7,690 bases of DNA, taken from contig DVOR01000178.1 in assembly GCA_018713405.1 (NCBI GenBank), positions 1-7,690 of the forward strand, written 5' to 3'. The notes beneath the pieces were generated by a model. That model was not told the origin of the DNA. It worked only from the letters and a program-made list of their open reading frames with translations, and did not search any database. The position numbers and the translations under genes are program-made. This DNA is from Candidatus Spyradenecus faecavium. Lineage in GTDB: Bacteria > Verrucomicrobiota > Kiritimatiellia > RFP12 > DVOR01. Positions 1 through 5,155 of the stretch are shown piece by piece; position 1 is the stretch's first letter, and each line of letters opens with the position of its first letter.

Positions 1-1
1 C

Positions 2-544
2 GAGGTCTACTCCAACACCGGCGGGCAGGCCTCCAAGTCCACGCCCATCGGCGCCGTCGCCAAGTTCGCCGCCGCCGGCAAGCCGCAGATGAAGAAGGAC
101 CTCGCCGCCATCTCCATGACCTACAAGAACATCTATGTCGCGCAGATCTCGATGGGCATGAACCCCGAGGCCGCCGTCAAGGCGTTCAAGGAAGCCGAGG
201 AGTACGACGGCCCCGCCCTCATCATCGCCTACGCCCACTGCATCGCGCACGGCATCAACCTGGCCACCGGCCTGGAGCACCAGAAGATGGCTGTCGAAAC
301 CGGCCACTTCCCCCTGTTCCGCTACAACCCGGACCTCGCCAAGCAGGGCAAGAACCCGCTCACCCTCGACTCCAAGGCGCCCACGAAGAAGTTCTCCGAG
401 GCTCAGGCCCCCACCGAGAACCGCTTCAAGCAGCTCGCCAAGATGGACCCCGAAGAGGCCAAGCTCCTCTTCGCCGAGGCCGACGCGTTCTACTCCCGCA
501 AGTACGAGTACCTCCAGGCCCTCGCCGCCCTCAACGTCTACTAA
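2..544 (+). CDS. nifJ: Pyruvate:ferredoxin (flavodoxin) oxidoreductase, C-terminal part (5' end outside window)
   Basis: This is the last 180 codons of a large homodimeric pyruvate:ferredoxin oxidoreductase, the cytoplasmic enzyme that oxidises pyruvate with CoA to acetyl-CoA and CO2 and reduces ferredoxin. The family is about 1,170-1,200 residues, so most of the protein lies upstream. The fragment opens inside the thiamine diphosphate-binding domain with EVYSNTGGQASKSTP, where the NTGGQ motif contributes to TPP/Mg2+ binding. It continues with the family-typical YAHCIAHGI segment (fragment residues about 78-86), the FPLFRYNP motif (about 103-110) and the helical C-terminal tail, ending at TAA. 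The reading frame is intact. An internal ATG at 89 is not the start, because conserved coding sequence continues upstream of it. A strong terminator follows, so this gene is the end of its own transcription unit. The enzyme indicates fermentative or otherwise anaerobic metabolism. Identification is secure; which electron carrier it uses cannot be read from this part. Confidence 0.95.
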   Translation, partial: EVYSNTGGQASKSTPIGAVAKFAAAGKPQMKKDLAAISMTYKNIYVAQISMGMNPEAAVKAFKEAEEYDGPALIIAYAHCIAHGINLATGLEHQKMAVETGHFPLFRYNPDLAKQGKNPLTLDSKAPTKKFSEAQAPTENRFKQLAKMDPEEAKLLFAEADAFYSRKYEYLQALAALNVY

Positions 545-567
545 GACGCACCCAGGCGACAAGCCCC

Positions 568-599
568 AAAAAGGCCCCGGCTCCCGCCGGGGCCTTTTT
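568..599 (+). terminator. Rho-independent terminator of the oxidoreductase gene
   Basis: A perfect 13-bp inverted repeat (arm 568-580 AAAAAGGCCCCGG, arm 587-599 CCGGGGCCTTTTT) encloses a six-base loop, CTCCCG. The right arm ends in five T residues, and the A-run on the left makes it potentially bidirectional. It begins 23 bases after the TAA stop. This separates the oxidoreductase transcript from the genes downstream. Confidence 0.93.
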
Positions 600-649
600 C
601 ACTCCCCCCCACGTACGGGCCATTCGCAATAAGTCCACATCTTTTCCAG

Positions 650-708
650 AAACCCTTAAGGGTTTGCCTCGGAACCCTTAGGGTTTTGGGTCGAACCCTT
701 TAGGGTTT
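650..708. repeat. Three AACCCT...AGGGTT palindromes at regular spacing
   Basis: There are three near-identical dyad elements. The first, AAACCCTTAAGGGTTT (650-665), is a perfect 16-base palindrome. The second, AACCCTTAGGGTT (673-685), and third, AACCCTTTAGGGTT (694-707), have the same arms with one or two central bases. Their centres lie at 657.5, 679 and 700.5, an even 21.5-base step that is close to two helical turns, so all dyads would face the same side of the DNA. Such phasing is typical of a multi-site operator but also arises in tandem repeats. There is no T-run, so a terminator role is unlikely. The function is unknown. Confidence 0.75.
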
Positions 709-733
709 CCACGCTTTCCCTCCTGCGTTCTGC

Positions 734-768
734 GTGCGAGAGCACACCCCAATCTGCGCAATCTGCGA
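734..768. repeat. GTGC hairpin plus tandem AATCTGCG nonamer
   Basis: GTGC (734-737), loop GAGA (738-741) and GCAC (742-745) form a short hairpin with a GNRA-type tetraloop. It is followed by ACCCC and then two adjacent nonamers, AATCTGCGC (751-759) and AATCTGCGA (760-768). A related hairpin, also followed by ACCC and then tandem repeats, occurs at 4499-4514, which suggests a recurring intergenic element. The hairpin alone is weak; the recurrence gives it weight. Confidence 0.55.
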
Positions 769-867
769 TTTCCTTGCGTCGTGCCGGCCTCTGTGCGCCT
801 CTCTCCTTCTTCGTGATGCGCTGCCCCAACTTTCCCGGGCGCCTCTGGGGACGGACGGACGGAAAAA

Positions 868-876
868 TGGTACACT
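868..876 (+). promoter_or_regulatory. Extended -10 promoter element for a probable leaderless mRNA
   Basis: TGG TACACT matches the extended -10 form (TG, one base, then a TATAAT-like hexamer, here TACACT at 871-876). No good -35 hexamer lies about 17 bases upstream, which fits an extended -10 promoter. The usual 6-7-base distance puts transcription start at about 882-884, on the A of the ATG at 883. That ATG has no Shine-Dalgarno sequence before it, consistent with a leaderless transcript. The start site is predicted, not measured. Confidence 0.5.
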
Positions 877-882
877 AGCGTC

Positions 883-1494
883 ATGAAAACGATTCAGGGC
901 ATTGTCTTTGATTTTGGCGGCGTGATCTCCCAGGCGCAGGACGCGGCCTTCTTCCCGGAGGTGCGCCGTCTGACCGGATGGTCGCGCGAAGAGGTGCTGG
1001 CCGGCTGGAAGGCCCACCGCCGCGCCCTCGACGCCGACGACGTGGACGCGCAGGGACTCTACCGCCTCATCGCGGCCGACCGAGGCGAAACCCTCCCGCA
1101 GGCGACGCTCGACGCCCTCAAGCAGCTGGACTACGACTCGTGGTCCGTGCCGAACCCCGAGACGCTCGCCTGGGCGCGTGAGCTGAAGGCCGCCGGTTTC
1201 CGCATCGGCATCCTCACGAACATGCCCACCGGCTTCATCCCGTGGTTCGACCGTTGCGCGCACGACTTCCGCGCCCTGGCCGACGCGGAGGTCATCTCCG
1301 GCGTGGAGCGCGTCACCAAGCCCAAGCCGGAAATCTACGCTCTCATGGCGCAGCGACTGGGCCTGCCCCCGGCCGCGCTCCTCTTCCTGGACGACACGCA
1401 GGCGAACGTCGACGCGGCCCGCGCCTGCGGCTGGCACGCCGAGCGCTTCCTCTCAGTGGCGCAGGCCAAGGCCGCGTTGGACGCGCTCCCGTGA
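883..1494 (+). CDS. HAD-superfamily hydrolase (subfamily IA, YihX-like phosphatase)
   Basis: This 203-residue cytoplasmic protein has the HAD phosphatase motifs in order. Motif I is FDFGGV with the predicted nucleophile Asp10. A helical cap (about residues 20-90) precedes motif II (ILTNM, Thr112). Motif III is the lysine of VTKPKPEIY (Lys146), and motif IV is LFLDD (Asp170-Asp171), followed by NVDAARACGWHA. The KPxPEIY and DD-x3-NV signature is that of subfamily IA variant 3, which includes E. coli YihX, a sugar-1-phosphate phosphatase. In motif I the usual second Asp (general acid/base) is Gly12, as in the FDxGxV branch of the family, so this is not necessarily a defect. The substrate cannot be inferred. 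It is the first gene of a tightly packed five-gene series. Its ATG has no Shine-Dalgarno sequence and sits about seven bases after a -10-like box, suggesting leaderless translation. Its TGA overlaps the next start. Confidence 0.88.
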   Translation: MKTIQGIVFDFGGVISQAQDAAFFPEVRRLTGWSREEVLAGWKAHRRALDADDVDAQGLYRLIAADRGETLPQATLDALKQLDYDSWSVPNPETLAWARELKAAGFRIGILTNMPTGFIPWFDRCAHDFRALADAEVISGVERVTKPKPEIYALMAQRLGLPPAALLFLDDTQANVDAARACGWHAERFLSVAQAKAALDALP

Positions 1495-2471
1495 ACCGAC
1501 GCCGCCGCACCCCGCGCCCGACCGGGCTGGACGCCCCCCTGCCGCCGCCGGAACCGGCGCCCGAGGCGGAGCCGTCCGCTCCGGCACCGCCCTTGCGGCT
1601 GGTGGCGCGCGCGGTGGCGGCGCTGTTCTTCCCGGCGTTGGCCTTCGGCGCGGCGGCGTGGCTCCTCCCCCACCTTCTCTCCCTGGACGCGACGGCCGCC
1701 TGCGCCCGCACCTGGGCCGGCTTCCGCGACGCCGCGTTTGCCCCGTTCCCCGGCGGCGCGTTGCGCTGGTGCGCCGACTGCCTCGCCGGCCACTGGCCGT
1801 GGCCGTGGCTCGACGGGACTGCCTTCCTGGCGCTCGGGGCCCTCTCCGTCGTGCTGGGGCGACTGACGCGTCTGCCGCTTTGGGCCGCGACGTTGCCCTT
1901 CGCGGCGACGCTGTGTTGCCTGGCGTGGCGCGGCGCGGCCGGGTGGCCCCCTTTGGGCGGCGCGGCCCCCTTCGCCCTGCTCTTGGGCTGGTGCGTCTGC
2001 CTGCTTGTGTTGGCCCTGGCGCGGGCCGTCGGCGGATGGTCCGCCCTCGCCGCGGCCGCGCTCTACCCCCTGGCCGGCGCGCCGGCCTTGCTCGCCGCGC
2101 TTGTCGCGTTGACCCTGCCGCGCCTTTCTTTGCCCTCGCGCCTGCTCTTCGCGGCGATCCTCTTCCTGCCGCTGGCATGGCGGCGTTTCGTCGCGGCGGA
2201 CGCCGCGTGGGAGCCGTTGCTCCTCGCCAACGCCCCCTTCCTCGCCACGGACGCCGCCCAGGCCCTGAACCACGCCAACCTCCTCTGCCTGATTCTTGTG
2301 GCCGGGGCGGTCTGGTGGGCCTACCTGCCGCAGGGCGTGCTGCGCCTGCGCCTCGGCCTCTGGGTGCCGCCGCTCGCCTTCGCCGCCGCAATCGCCCTCT
2401 CCCCCGCCGCCGCCCGGGCCTGCCCCGCCCTCCCAGCCGCGTCAACCCACGAAACGGAGGCGCTCCCATGA
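1491..2471 (+). CDS. Uncharacterised polytopic membrane protein (possibly DUF6057-like)
   Basis: This 326-residue protein starts at GTG in a GTGA overlap with the upstream stop. The frame is open further upstream, but that part lies inside the phosphatase gene and reads as low-complexity Arg/Pro sequence. The N-terminus is basic (NRRRR), followed by a Pro/Ala-rich cytoplasmic-looking stretch (residues 8-34). Then come about eight hydrophobic segments, near 40-62, 108-123, 128-146, 158-178, 184-207, 216-230, 263-279 and 289-307, rich in Ala, Leu and Trp. The segment FPGGALRWCADCLAGHWPWPWLDGT (residues 86-110), just before the second span, recalls the PGG...PWLG pattern that I remember from N-terminal regions of DUF6057 membrane proteins. 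Those are longer and have a soluble C-terminal part that is largely absent here. This assignment is tentative and no function is known. Translation is probably coupled to both neighbours, as it ends in ATGA. Confidence 0.75.
   Translation: MNRRRRTPRPTGLDAPLPPPEPAPEAEPSAPAPPLRLVARAVAALFFPALAFGAAAWLLPHLLSLDATAACARTWAGFRDAAFAPFPGGALRWCADCLAGHWPWPWLDGTAFLALGALSVVLGRLTRLPLWAATLPFAATLCCLAWRGAAGWPPLGGAAPFALLLGWCVCLLVLALARAVGGWSALAAAALYPLAGAPALLAALVALTLPRLSLPSRLLFAAILFLPLAWRRFVAADAAWEPLLLANAPFLATDAAQALNHANLLCLILVAGAVWWAYLPQGVLRLRLGLWVPPLAFAAAIALSPAAARACPALPAASTHETEALP
2456..2460 (+). promoter_or_regulatory. Ribosome binding site GGAGG for the alkyltransferase gene
   Basis: GGAGG lies seven bases before the ATG at 2468, inside the last codons of the membrane-protein gene. 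It supports 2468 as the start in preference to the long upstream extension of the same open frame. Confidence 0.8.
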
Positions 2472-2950
2472 CCCTGCTCGCCGCCACCTGCCCCACCCCG
2501 CTCGGCCCCCTCCTGCTCGTTTCCGAGGCGGACGCGCTCATCGGCGCGTGGTTCGTCGGCCAACGCCACTTCGCGCCTGGGTTGCCGAGCGACCTGCCGG
2601 AAGGCGACACCGCCGCCCTCCGCGCCGCACGGGCATGGGTCGAGGCCTACTTCGCGGGCAAGCGGCCCGACCCCGCCGCCGTGCCCCTCGCCCCGCGCGG
2701 CACGCCCTTCCAACGCCGCGTCTGGGCGTTGCTCCGGGAAATCCCCTACGGCGCGACCGTGACCTACGGCGACCTGGCGCGGCGCCTCGGCTCCTCCGCG
2801 CGCGCCGTGGGCGGGGCCGTCGGCCGCAACCCCGTCTCCCTGATTGTGCCCTGCCACCGCGTGGTCGGGGCGGGCGGCGCACTCACGGGCTACGCCGGTG
2901 GGCTCGACCGCAAGACCGCGCTCCTGAGACTGGAGGGCATCCTGCCATGA
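2468..2950 (+). CDS. ogt: Methylated-DNA--[protein]-cysteine S-methyltransferase (O6-alkylguanine-DNA alkyltransferase)
   Basis: This 160-residue protein repairs O6-alkylguanine (and O4-alkylthymine) in DNA by transferring the alkyl group irreversibly to its own cysteine. The diagnostic active-site motif PCHRV is at residues 128-132, with acceptor Cys129. The DNA-binding helix-turn-helix precedes it: TYGDLARRLGSS, then RAVGGAVGRNP with the arginine finger Arg112 and the hinge Asn121. GGLDRKTALLRLEG forms the usual C-terminal segment that closes the active site. A short N-terminal domain (about residues 1-75) matches stand-alone Ogt-type enzymes. There is no Ada-type regulatory domain, so the protein is not expected to be an adaptive-response activator. 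The start is fixed by GGAGG and an ATGA overlap with the membrane-protein gene. It overlaps the following glycosylase gene by ATGA, making a coupled alkylation-repair pair. Family assignment is firm; naming it ogt rather than ada is by domain content. Confidence 0.95.
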   Translation: MTLLAATCPTPLGPLLLVSEADALIGAWFVGQRHFAPGLPSDLPEGDTAALRAARAWVEAYFAGKRPDPAAVPLAPRGTPFQRRVWALLREIPYGATVTYGDLARRLGSSARAVGGAVGRNPVSLIVPCHRVVGAGGALTGYAGGLDRKTALLRLEGILP

Positions 2951-3582
2951 CCGTCGTCGAATACGGCGACGAGGCGACGGACTGGCTGCGGTCGCGCGAC
3001 CCGGCCCTCGGGGCCGTCATCGACGCGGTGGGCCACATCCGGTGGGAGGTCGACCCCGACCTCTTCGCCGCGCTGACCCACCACATCGTGGGGCAGCAGA
3101 TTTCCACCAAGGCCCAGGCCGCCATCTGGGCGCGTCTGCGCGAGGGCCTCGGCACGGTCGACGCGCCCCACGTGCTCGCCTGCGGACCGGATCGCCTGCG
3201 CGCCTTCGGCCTCAGCCAGCGCAAGGTCGACTACGTGCTCGACTTCGCCCGGCGCGTGCACGAGGGGTCGTTCGACCTCGAGGGCGTCGCGCGCCTGCCC
3301 GACGACGAGGCCATCGCGGCCCTCACCGCCCTGCACGGCGTGGGCGAATGGACCGCCGAGATGACCCTCCTCTTCACCCTGCAACGGCCCAACGTGCTGA
3401 GCTACAAGGACCTCGGCATCCAGCGCGGGCTCTGCCTGCTCCACCGTCACCGCCGCCTGACGCCCACCCTCTTCGCGCGGTACCGCCGCCGTTACGCCCC
3501 CTTCTGCAGCGTCGCCAGCCTCTACCTTTGGAAGGTCGCCGGCGGCGAAGTCCCCCTCCCGGGAAGAAAGGAAACGCCATGA
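2947..3582 (+). CDS. alkA: DNA-3-methyladenine glycosylase II (AlkA/HhH-GPD family)
   Basis: This 211-residue protein is a base-excision glycosylase that removes 3-methyladenine and other N-alkylated purines, leaving an abasic site. It shows the HhH-GPD fold: HHIVGQQISTKAQ (residues 45-57), the helix-hairpin-helix LTALHGVGEWTAEM (126-139) and, after it, SYKDLGIQRG with catalytic Asp155. It lacks the roughly 90-residue N-terminal domain of E. coli AlkA (282 residues), so it belongs to the short single-domain form also seen in yeast Mag1-like enzymes. There is no C-terminal Fe-S cysteine cluster, which argues against an endonuclease III or MutY identity. The ATG overlaps the alkyltransferase stop (ATGA), with GGAGG ten bases upstream. 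Direct reversal and excision of alkyl damage would therefore be made from one transcript. The assignment is firm to family; the exact lesion range is not predictable. Confidence 0.93.
   Translation: MTVVEYGDEATDWLRSRDPALGAVIDAVGHIRWEVDPDLFAALTHHIVGQQISTKAQAAIWARLREGLGTVDAPHVLACGPDRLRAFGLSQRKVDYVLDFARRVHEGSFDLEGVARLPDDEAIAALTALHGVGEWTAEMTLLFTLQRPNVLSYKDLGIQRGLCLLHRHRRLTPTLFARYRRRYAPFCSVASLYLWKVAGGEVPLPGRKETP
3567..3572 (+). promoter_or_regulatory. Ribosome binding site AAAGGA for the propeller-like gene
   Basis: AAAGGA lies six bases before the ATG at 3579, within the last codons of the glycosylase gene. It fixes the start immediately before a clear signal peptide. Confidence 0.75.
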
Positions 3583-4454
3583 GACTCCCCCTCGCCCTGT
3601 TGCTTTGTTTGGTCGCCCTCGCGCCGCTCCGCGCCGAGTTCTCCGGCGGCGCCCCCGCGCACCCGCTCTTCATCGCCGGCGGCGGCCACGTCGCCGAGCT
3701 CACGCCACAGGGCGAGACCCTCCGCAAGTGGCGCGTGGGCAACGTCAACGACGCCTGGCGCCTGCCCAACGGCAACGTGCTGGTCGCCGACGGCGCGGCC
3801 TGGGAGGCCACCCCCGACGGCAAGCGCGTGTGGGAGTACAAGGCCAAGGAGACCAAGGGCGGCGGCGTCTTCTCCTGCCAGCGCCTGCCCAACGGCAACA
3901 CCCTCATCGCCGAGAACAGCACCGGACGCGTCTTCGAGCGCACGCCCGACGGCCGCGACCTCAACGTCATCCAGGTGCCGCTCAACGAGAAGGACCGCCA
4001 CCAGACGCTCCGCATGGTGCGCCGCCTGCCCAACGGCGATACGCTGGTCTGCCGCTCCGGCGTCGGCATCGTCGAGCTCTACGGGCCGGACCTCAAGGTG
4101 AAGTGGAGCCAGCAGGTGAAGGGCCTCGCCTTCGCCGCCGTGCCGGACCCGGCGGGGAACGTCTACATCGCCCTCCTCGACCGCATCCAGCTCTGGTCGC
4201 CGGGGCACGAGCTGCTCTGGGAGTTCGTCGGCAAGGACTCCGGCCTCCCCATCAAGAACATGACGGGGATCCACCTGCTGCCCAACGGCAACCTCGTGGT
4301 CGGTTGCTACGCCTGCGGCCCGAGGGACGTCGGCGCCTTCGAGCTCACCCCGCGCAAGACCGTCCTGTGGCGTTACGCCACGCCCAAGCGCGGCCGCGAC
4401 AGCCACATGGCCATCCAGCTCCTCGACCCCGCCATCGCCACACCCAATCGATAA
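3579..4454 (+). CDS. Exported beta-propeller-like repeat protein of unknown function
   Basis: This 291-residue protein begins with a typical Sec signal peptide (MRLPLALLLCLVALAPLRA, likely cleaved after Ala19), so the mature protein should be periplasmic or outside the cell; there is no lipobox cysteine. The mature part consists of diverged beta-propeller repeats. Four LPNG motifs (RLPNGNVLVA at 61, RLPNGNTLIA at 102, RLPNGDTLVC at 149, LLPNGNLVVG at 233) alternate with strands of the type W-E-x-TPDGKRVWEY. Those strands start near residues 39, 75, 119, 167, 205 and 254, which suggests six or seven blades. Such PQQ/NHL-like propellers usually act as scaffolds or ligand-binding domains. No catalytic residues can be assigned. 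It is the last of five overlapping genes and joined to the glycosylase by ATGA, yet its exported location fits poorly with DNA repair. Genes of this type are often annotated only as hypothetical. Confidence 0.8.
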   Translation: MRLPLALLLCLVALAPLRAEFSGGAPAHPLFIAGGGHVAELTPQGETLRKWRVGNVNDAWRLPNGNVLVADGAAWEATPDGKRVWEYKAKETKGGGVFSCQRLPNGNTLIAENSTGRVFERTPDGRDLNVIQVPLNEKDRHQTLRMVRRLPNGDTLVCRSGVGIVELYGPDLKVKWSQQVKGLAFAAVPDPAGNVYIALLDRIQLWSPGHELLWEFVGKDSGLPIKNMTGIHLLPNGNLVVGCYACGPRDVGAFELTPRKTVLWRYATPKRGRDSHMAIQLLDPAIATPNR

Positions 4455-4555
4455 GGAAGTTTGGAAGTTTGGAGGCTTGGTCCTTCCCCCGCCCAATCGT
4501 GCGCGACAGCGCACACCCAAACTTCCAAACATCCAAGCCTCCAAGCTTCTCCAAT
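4455..4555. repeat. Inverted octamer repeats around a GTGCGC hairpin, upstream of queE
   Basis: Directly after the TAA come three octamers: GGAAGTTT (4455-4462), GGAAGTTT (4463-4470) and GGAGGCTT (4471-4478). On the far side four octamers run in the complementary sense: CCAAACTT (4517-4524), CCAAACAT (4525-4532), CCAAGCCT (4533-4540) and CCAAGCTT (4541-4548). Between them GTGCGC (4499-4504), loop GACA and GCGCAC (4509-4514) form a perfect 6-bp hairpin. Bases 4463-4480 can pair with 4533-4550 (16 Watson-Crick pairs plus two G-U). Bases 4455-4470 can instead pair with 4519-4534 (15 of 16). There is no T-run, so this is not a standard terminator. It could be an intergenic repeat element or an mRNA control structure. 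Confidence 0.7.
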
Positions 4556-5155
4556 ATGTATCCCATCCACGAGATCTTTGAGTCGCTCCAGGGCGAGGGC
4601 CGCCACTCCGGCCGACCCTGCCTCTTCATCCGTTTCGCGGGGTGCAACCTCGCCTGCCCGTGGTGCGACACCGACCACTCCCCGCGCCTGACGCTTTCCG
4701 CCGACGACCTCCTCGCGCAGGTCGAGGCCTGCGGCGCCAAGAGCGTCATCCTCACCGGCGGCGAGCCCCTCCTCCAGCCCCTCCTCCCCCTGGTGCGCGG
4801 CCTGCGCGAGCGGGGCATTTGGGTCGCCGTCGAGACCAACGCCACCATCGAGCCCGAGCCCGCCCTCCGCGCGGCCCTGAGCTACATCGCCACCAGCCCG
4901 AAGCTCGGCGCCCCCATCGCCCTCACCCGCGCCGACGAGGTCCGTCTGGTCGTCGCCGACGGCGTGGACGCGGCTTGGTGCGAGGCCGTCCGCGCGCGCC
5001 TCCCCGCCGCCGATTACTACCTCTCCCCCTGCGACGACGGCACGCGCCTCCGCGTCCGCGAGGCCATCACCCTCCTCGGCCGCCTCAACGCCGCCGACCC
5101 CACGCCCCCCTGGCGCCTCTCCCTCCAAACCCACAAGTTGGCGGACATCCCATGA
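4556..5155 (+). CDS. queE: 7-carboxy-7-deazaguanine synthase (radical SAM)
   Basis: This 199-residue cytoplasmic enzyme converts 6-carboxy-5,6,7,8-tetrahydropterin to 7-carboxy-7-deazaguanine, a step toward preQ0 and queuosine in tRNA. The N-terminus IHEIFESLQGEG is the QueE hallmark. The radical SAM cluster motif CNLACPWC gives Cys30, Cys34 and Cys37 (C-x3-C-x2-C), followed by DT. LTGGEP (66-71) contacts SAM, VETN (92-95) follows, then SPK (114-116), LSPCDDG (156-162) and the typical C-terminal LSLQTHKLADIP. Length is normal for a short QueE. The start at 4556 is the only ATG that gives the canonical N-terminus. No Shine-Dalgarno sequence precedes it, and the upstream inverted repeats end six bases before it. 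None of queC, queD, queF or tgt is in the window. It overlaps the hydrolase gene by ATGA. The alternative, a 7-deazaguanine DNA-modification system, has no support here. Confidence 0.94.
   Translation: MYPIHEIFESLQGEGRHSGRPCLFIRFAGCNLACPWCDTDHSPRLTLSADDLLAQVEACGAKSVILTGGEPLLQPLLPLVRGLRERGIWVAVETNATIEPEPALRAALSYIATSPKLGAPIALTRADEVRLVVADGVDAAWCEAVRARLPAADYYLSPCDDGTRLRVREAITLLGRLNAADPTPPWRLSLQTHKLADIP

Larger units (their letters stand above)
600..882. other. Non-coding spacer with repeats and a promoter
   Basis: No convincing gene lies between the terminator and the ATG at 883. Small open frames on the minus strand read through repeats and resemble no protein family. The stretch contains the palindrome triplet (650-708), a GTGC/GCAC hairpin with a tandem AATCTGCG nonamer (734-768), a short GGAC tetranucleotide run (three units, 849-860) and an extended -10 element (868-876). 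Base composition is visibly less GC-rich than in the genes around it, especially at 600-720. I see no tRNA cloverleaf and no CRISPR array. Confidence 0.8.

Noticed and set aside
650..708. Telomeric repeat (TTAGGG/TTTAGGG) or eukaryotic origin
   Set aside because: The motif occurs as spaced inverted pairs, not as a head-to-tail array, and the surrounding genes are plainly bacterial.
650..768. CRISPR array
   Set aside because: Repeat units are only 9-16 bases with 7-9-base gaps, and no cas gene is present.
545..882. Small protein on the minus strand at 678-884
   Set aside because: It reads through the palindromes and the nonamer repeats, has low-complexity composition and resembles no family.
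1242..1490. Upstream extension of the membrane-protein frame from ATG 1242
   Set aside because: It lies entirely inside the phosphatase gene in another frame and encodes Arg-rich sequence. The GTG at 1491 in a GTGA overlap fits the packing of the other genes.
1453..2610. Long open frame on the minus strand (385 codons), with further overlapping minus-strand frames at 1335-2273 and 700-1437
   Set aside because: Their translations are Arg/Gly/Pro/Ala-rich low-complexity sequence opposite well-supported genes. This is the usual antisense shadow in GC-rich, G/C-ended coding DNA.
4455..4555. Rho-independent terminator after the propeller-like gene
   Set aside because: Long stems are possible, but no T-run follows either the 6-bp hairpin or the longer stems.
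4455..4555. preQ1 riboswitch upstream of queE
   Set aside because: The spacer is dominated by octamer inverted repeats, and I could not recognise the compact H-type pseudoknot layout of known preQ1 classes.
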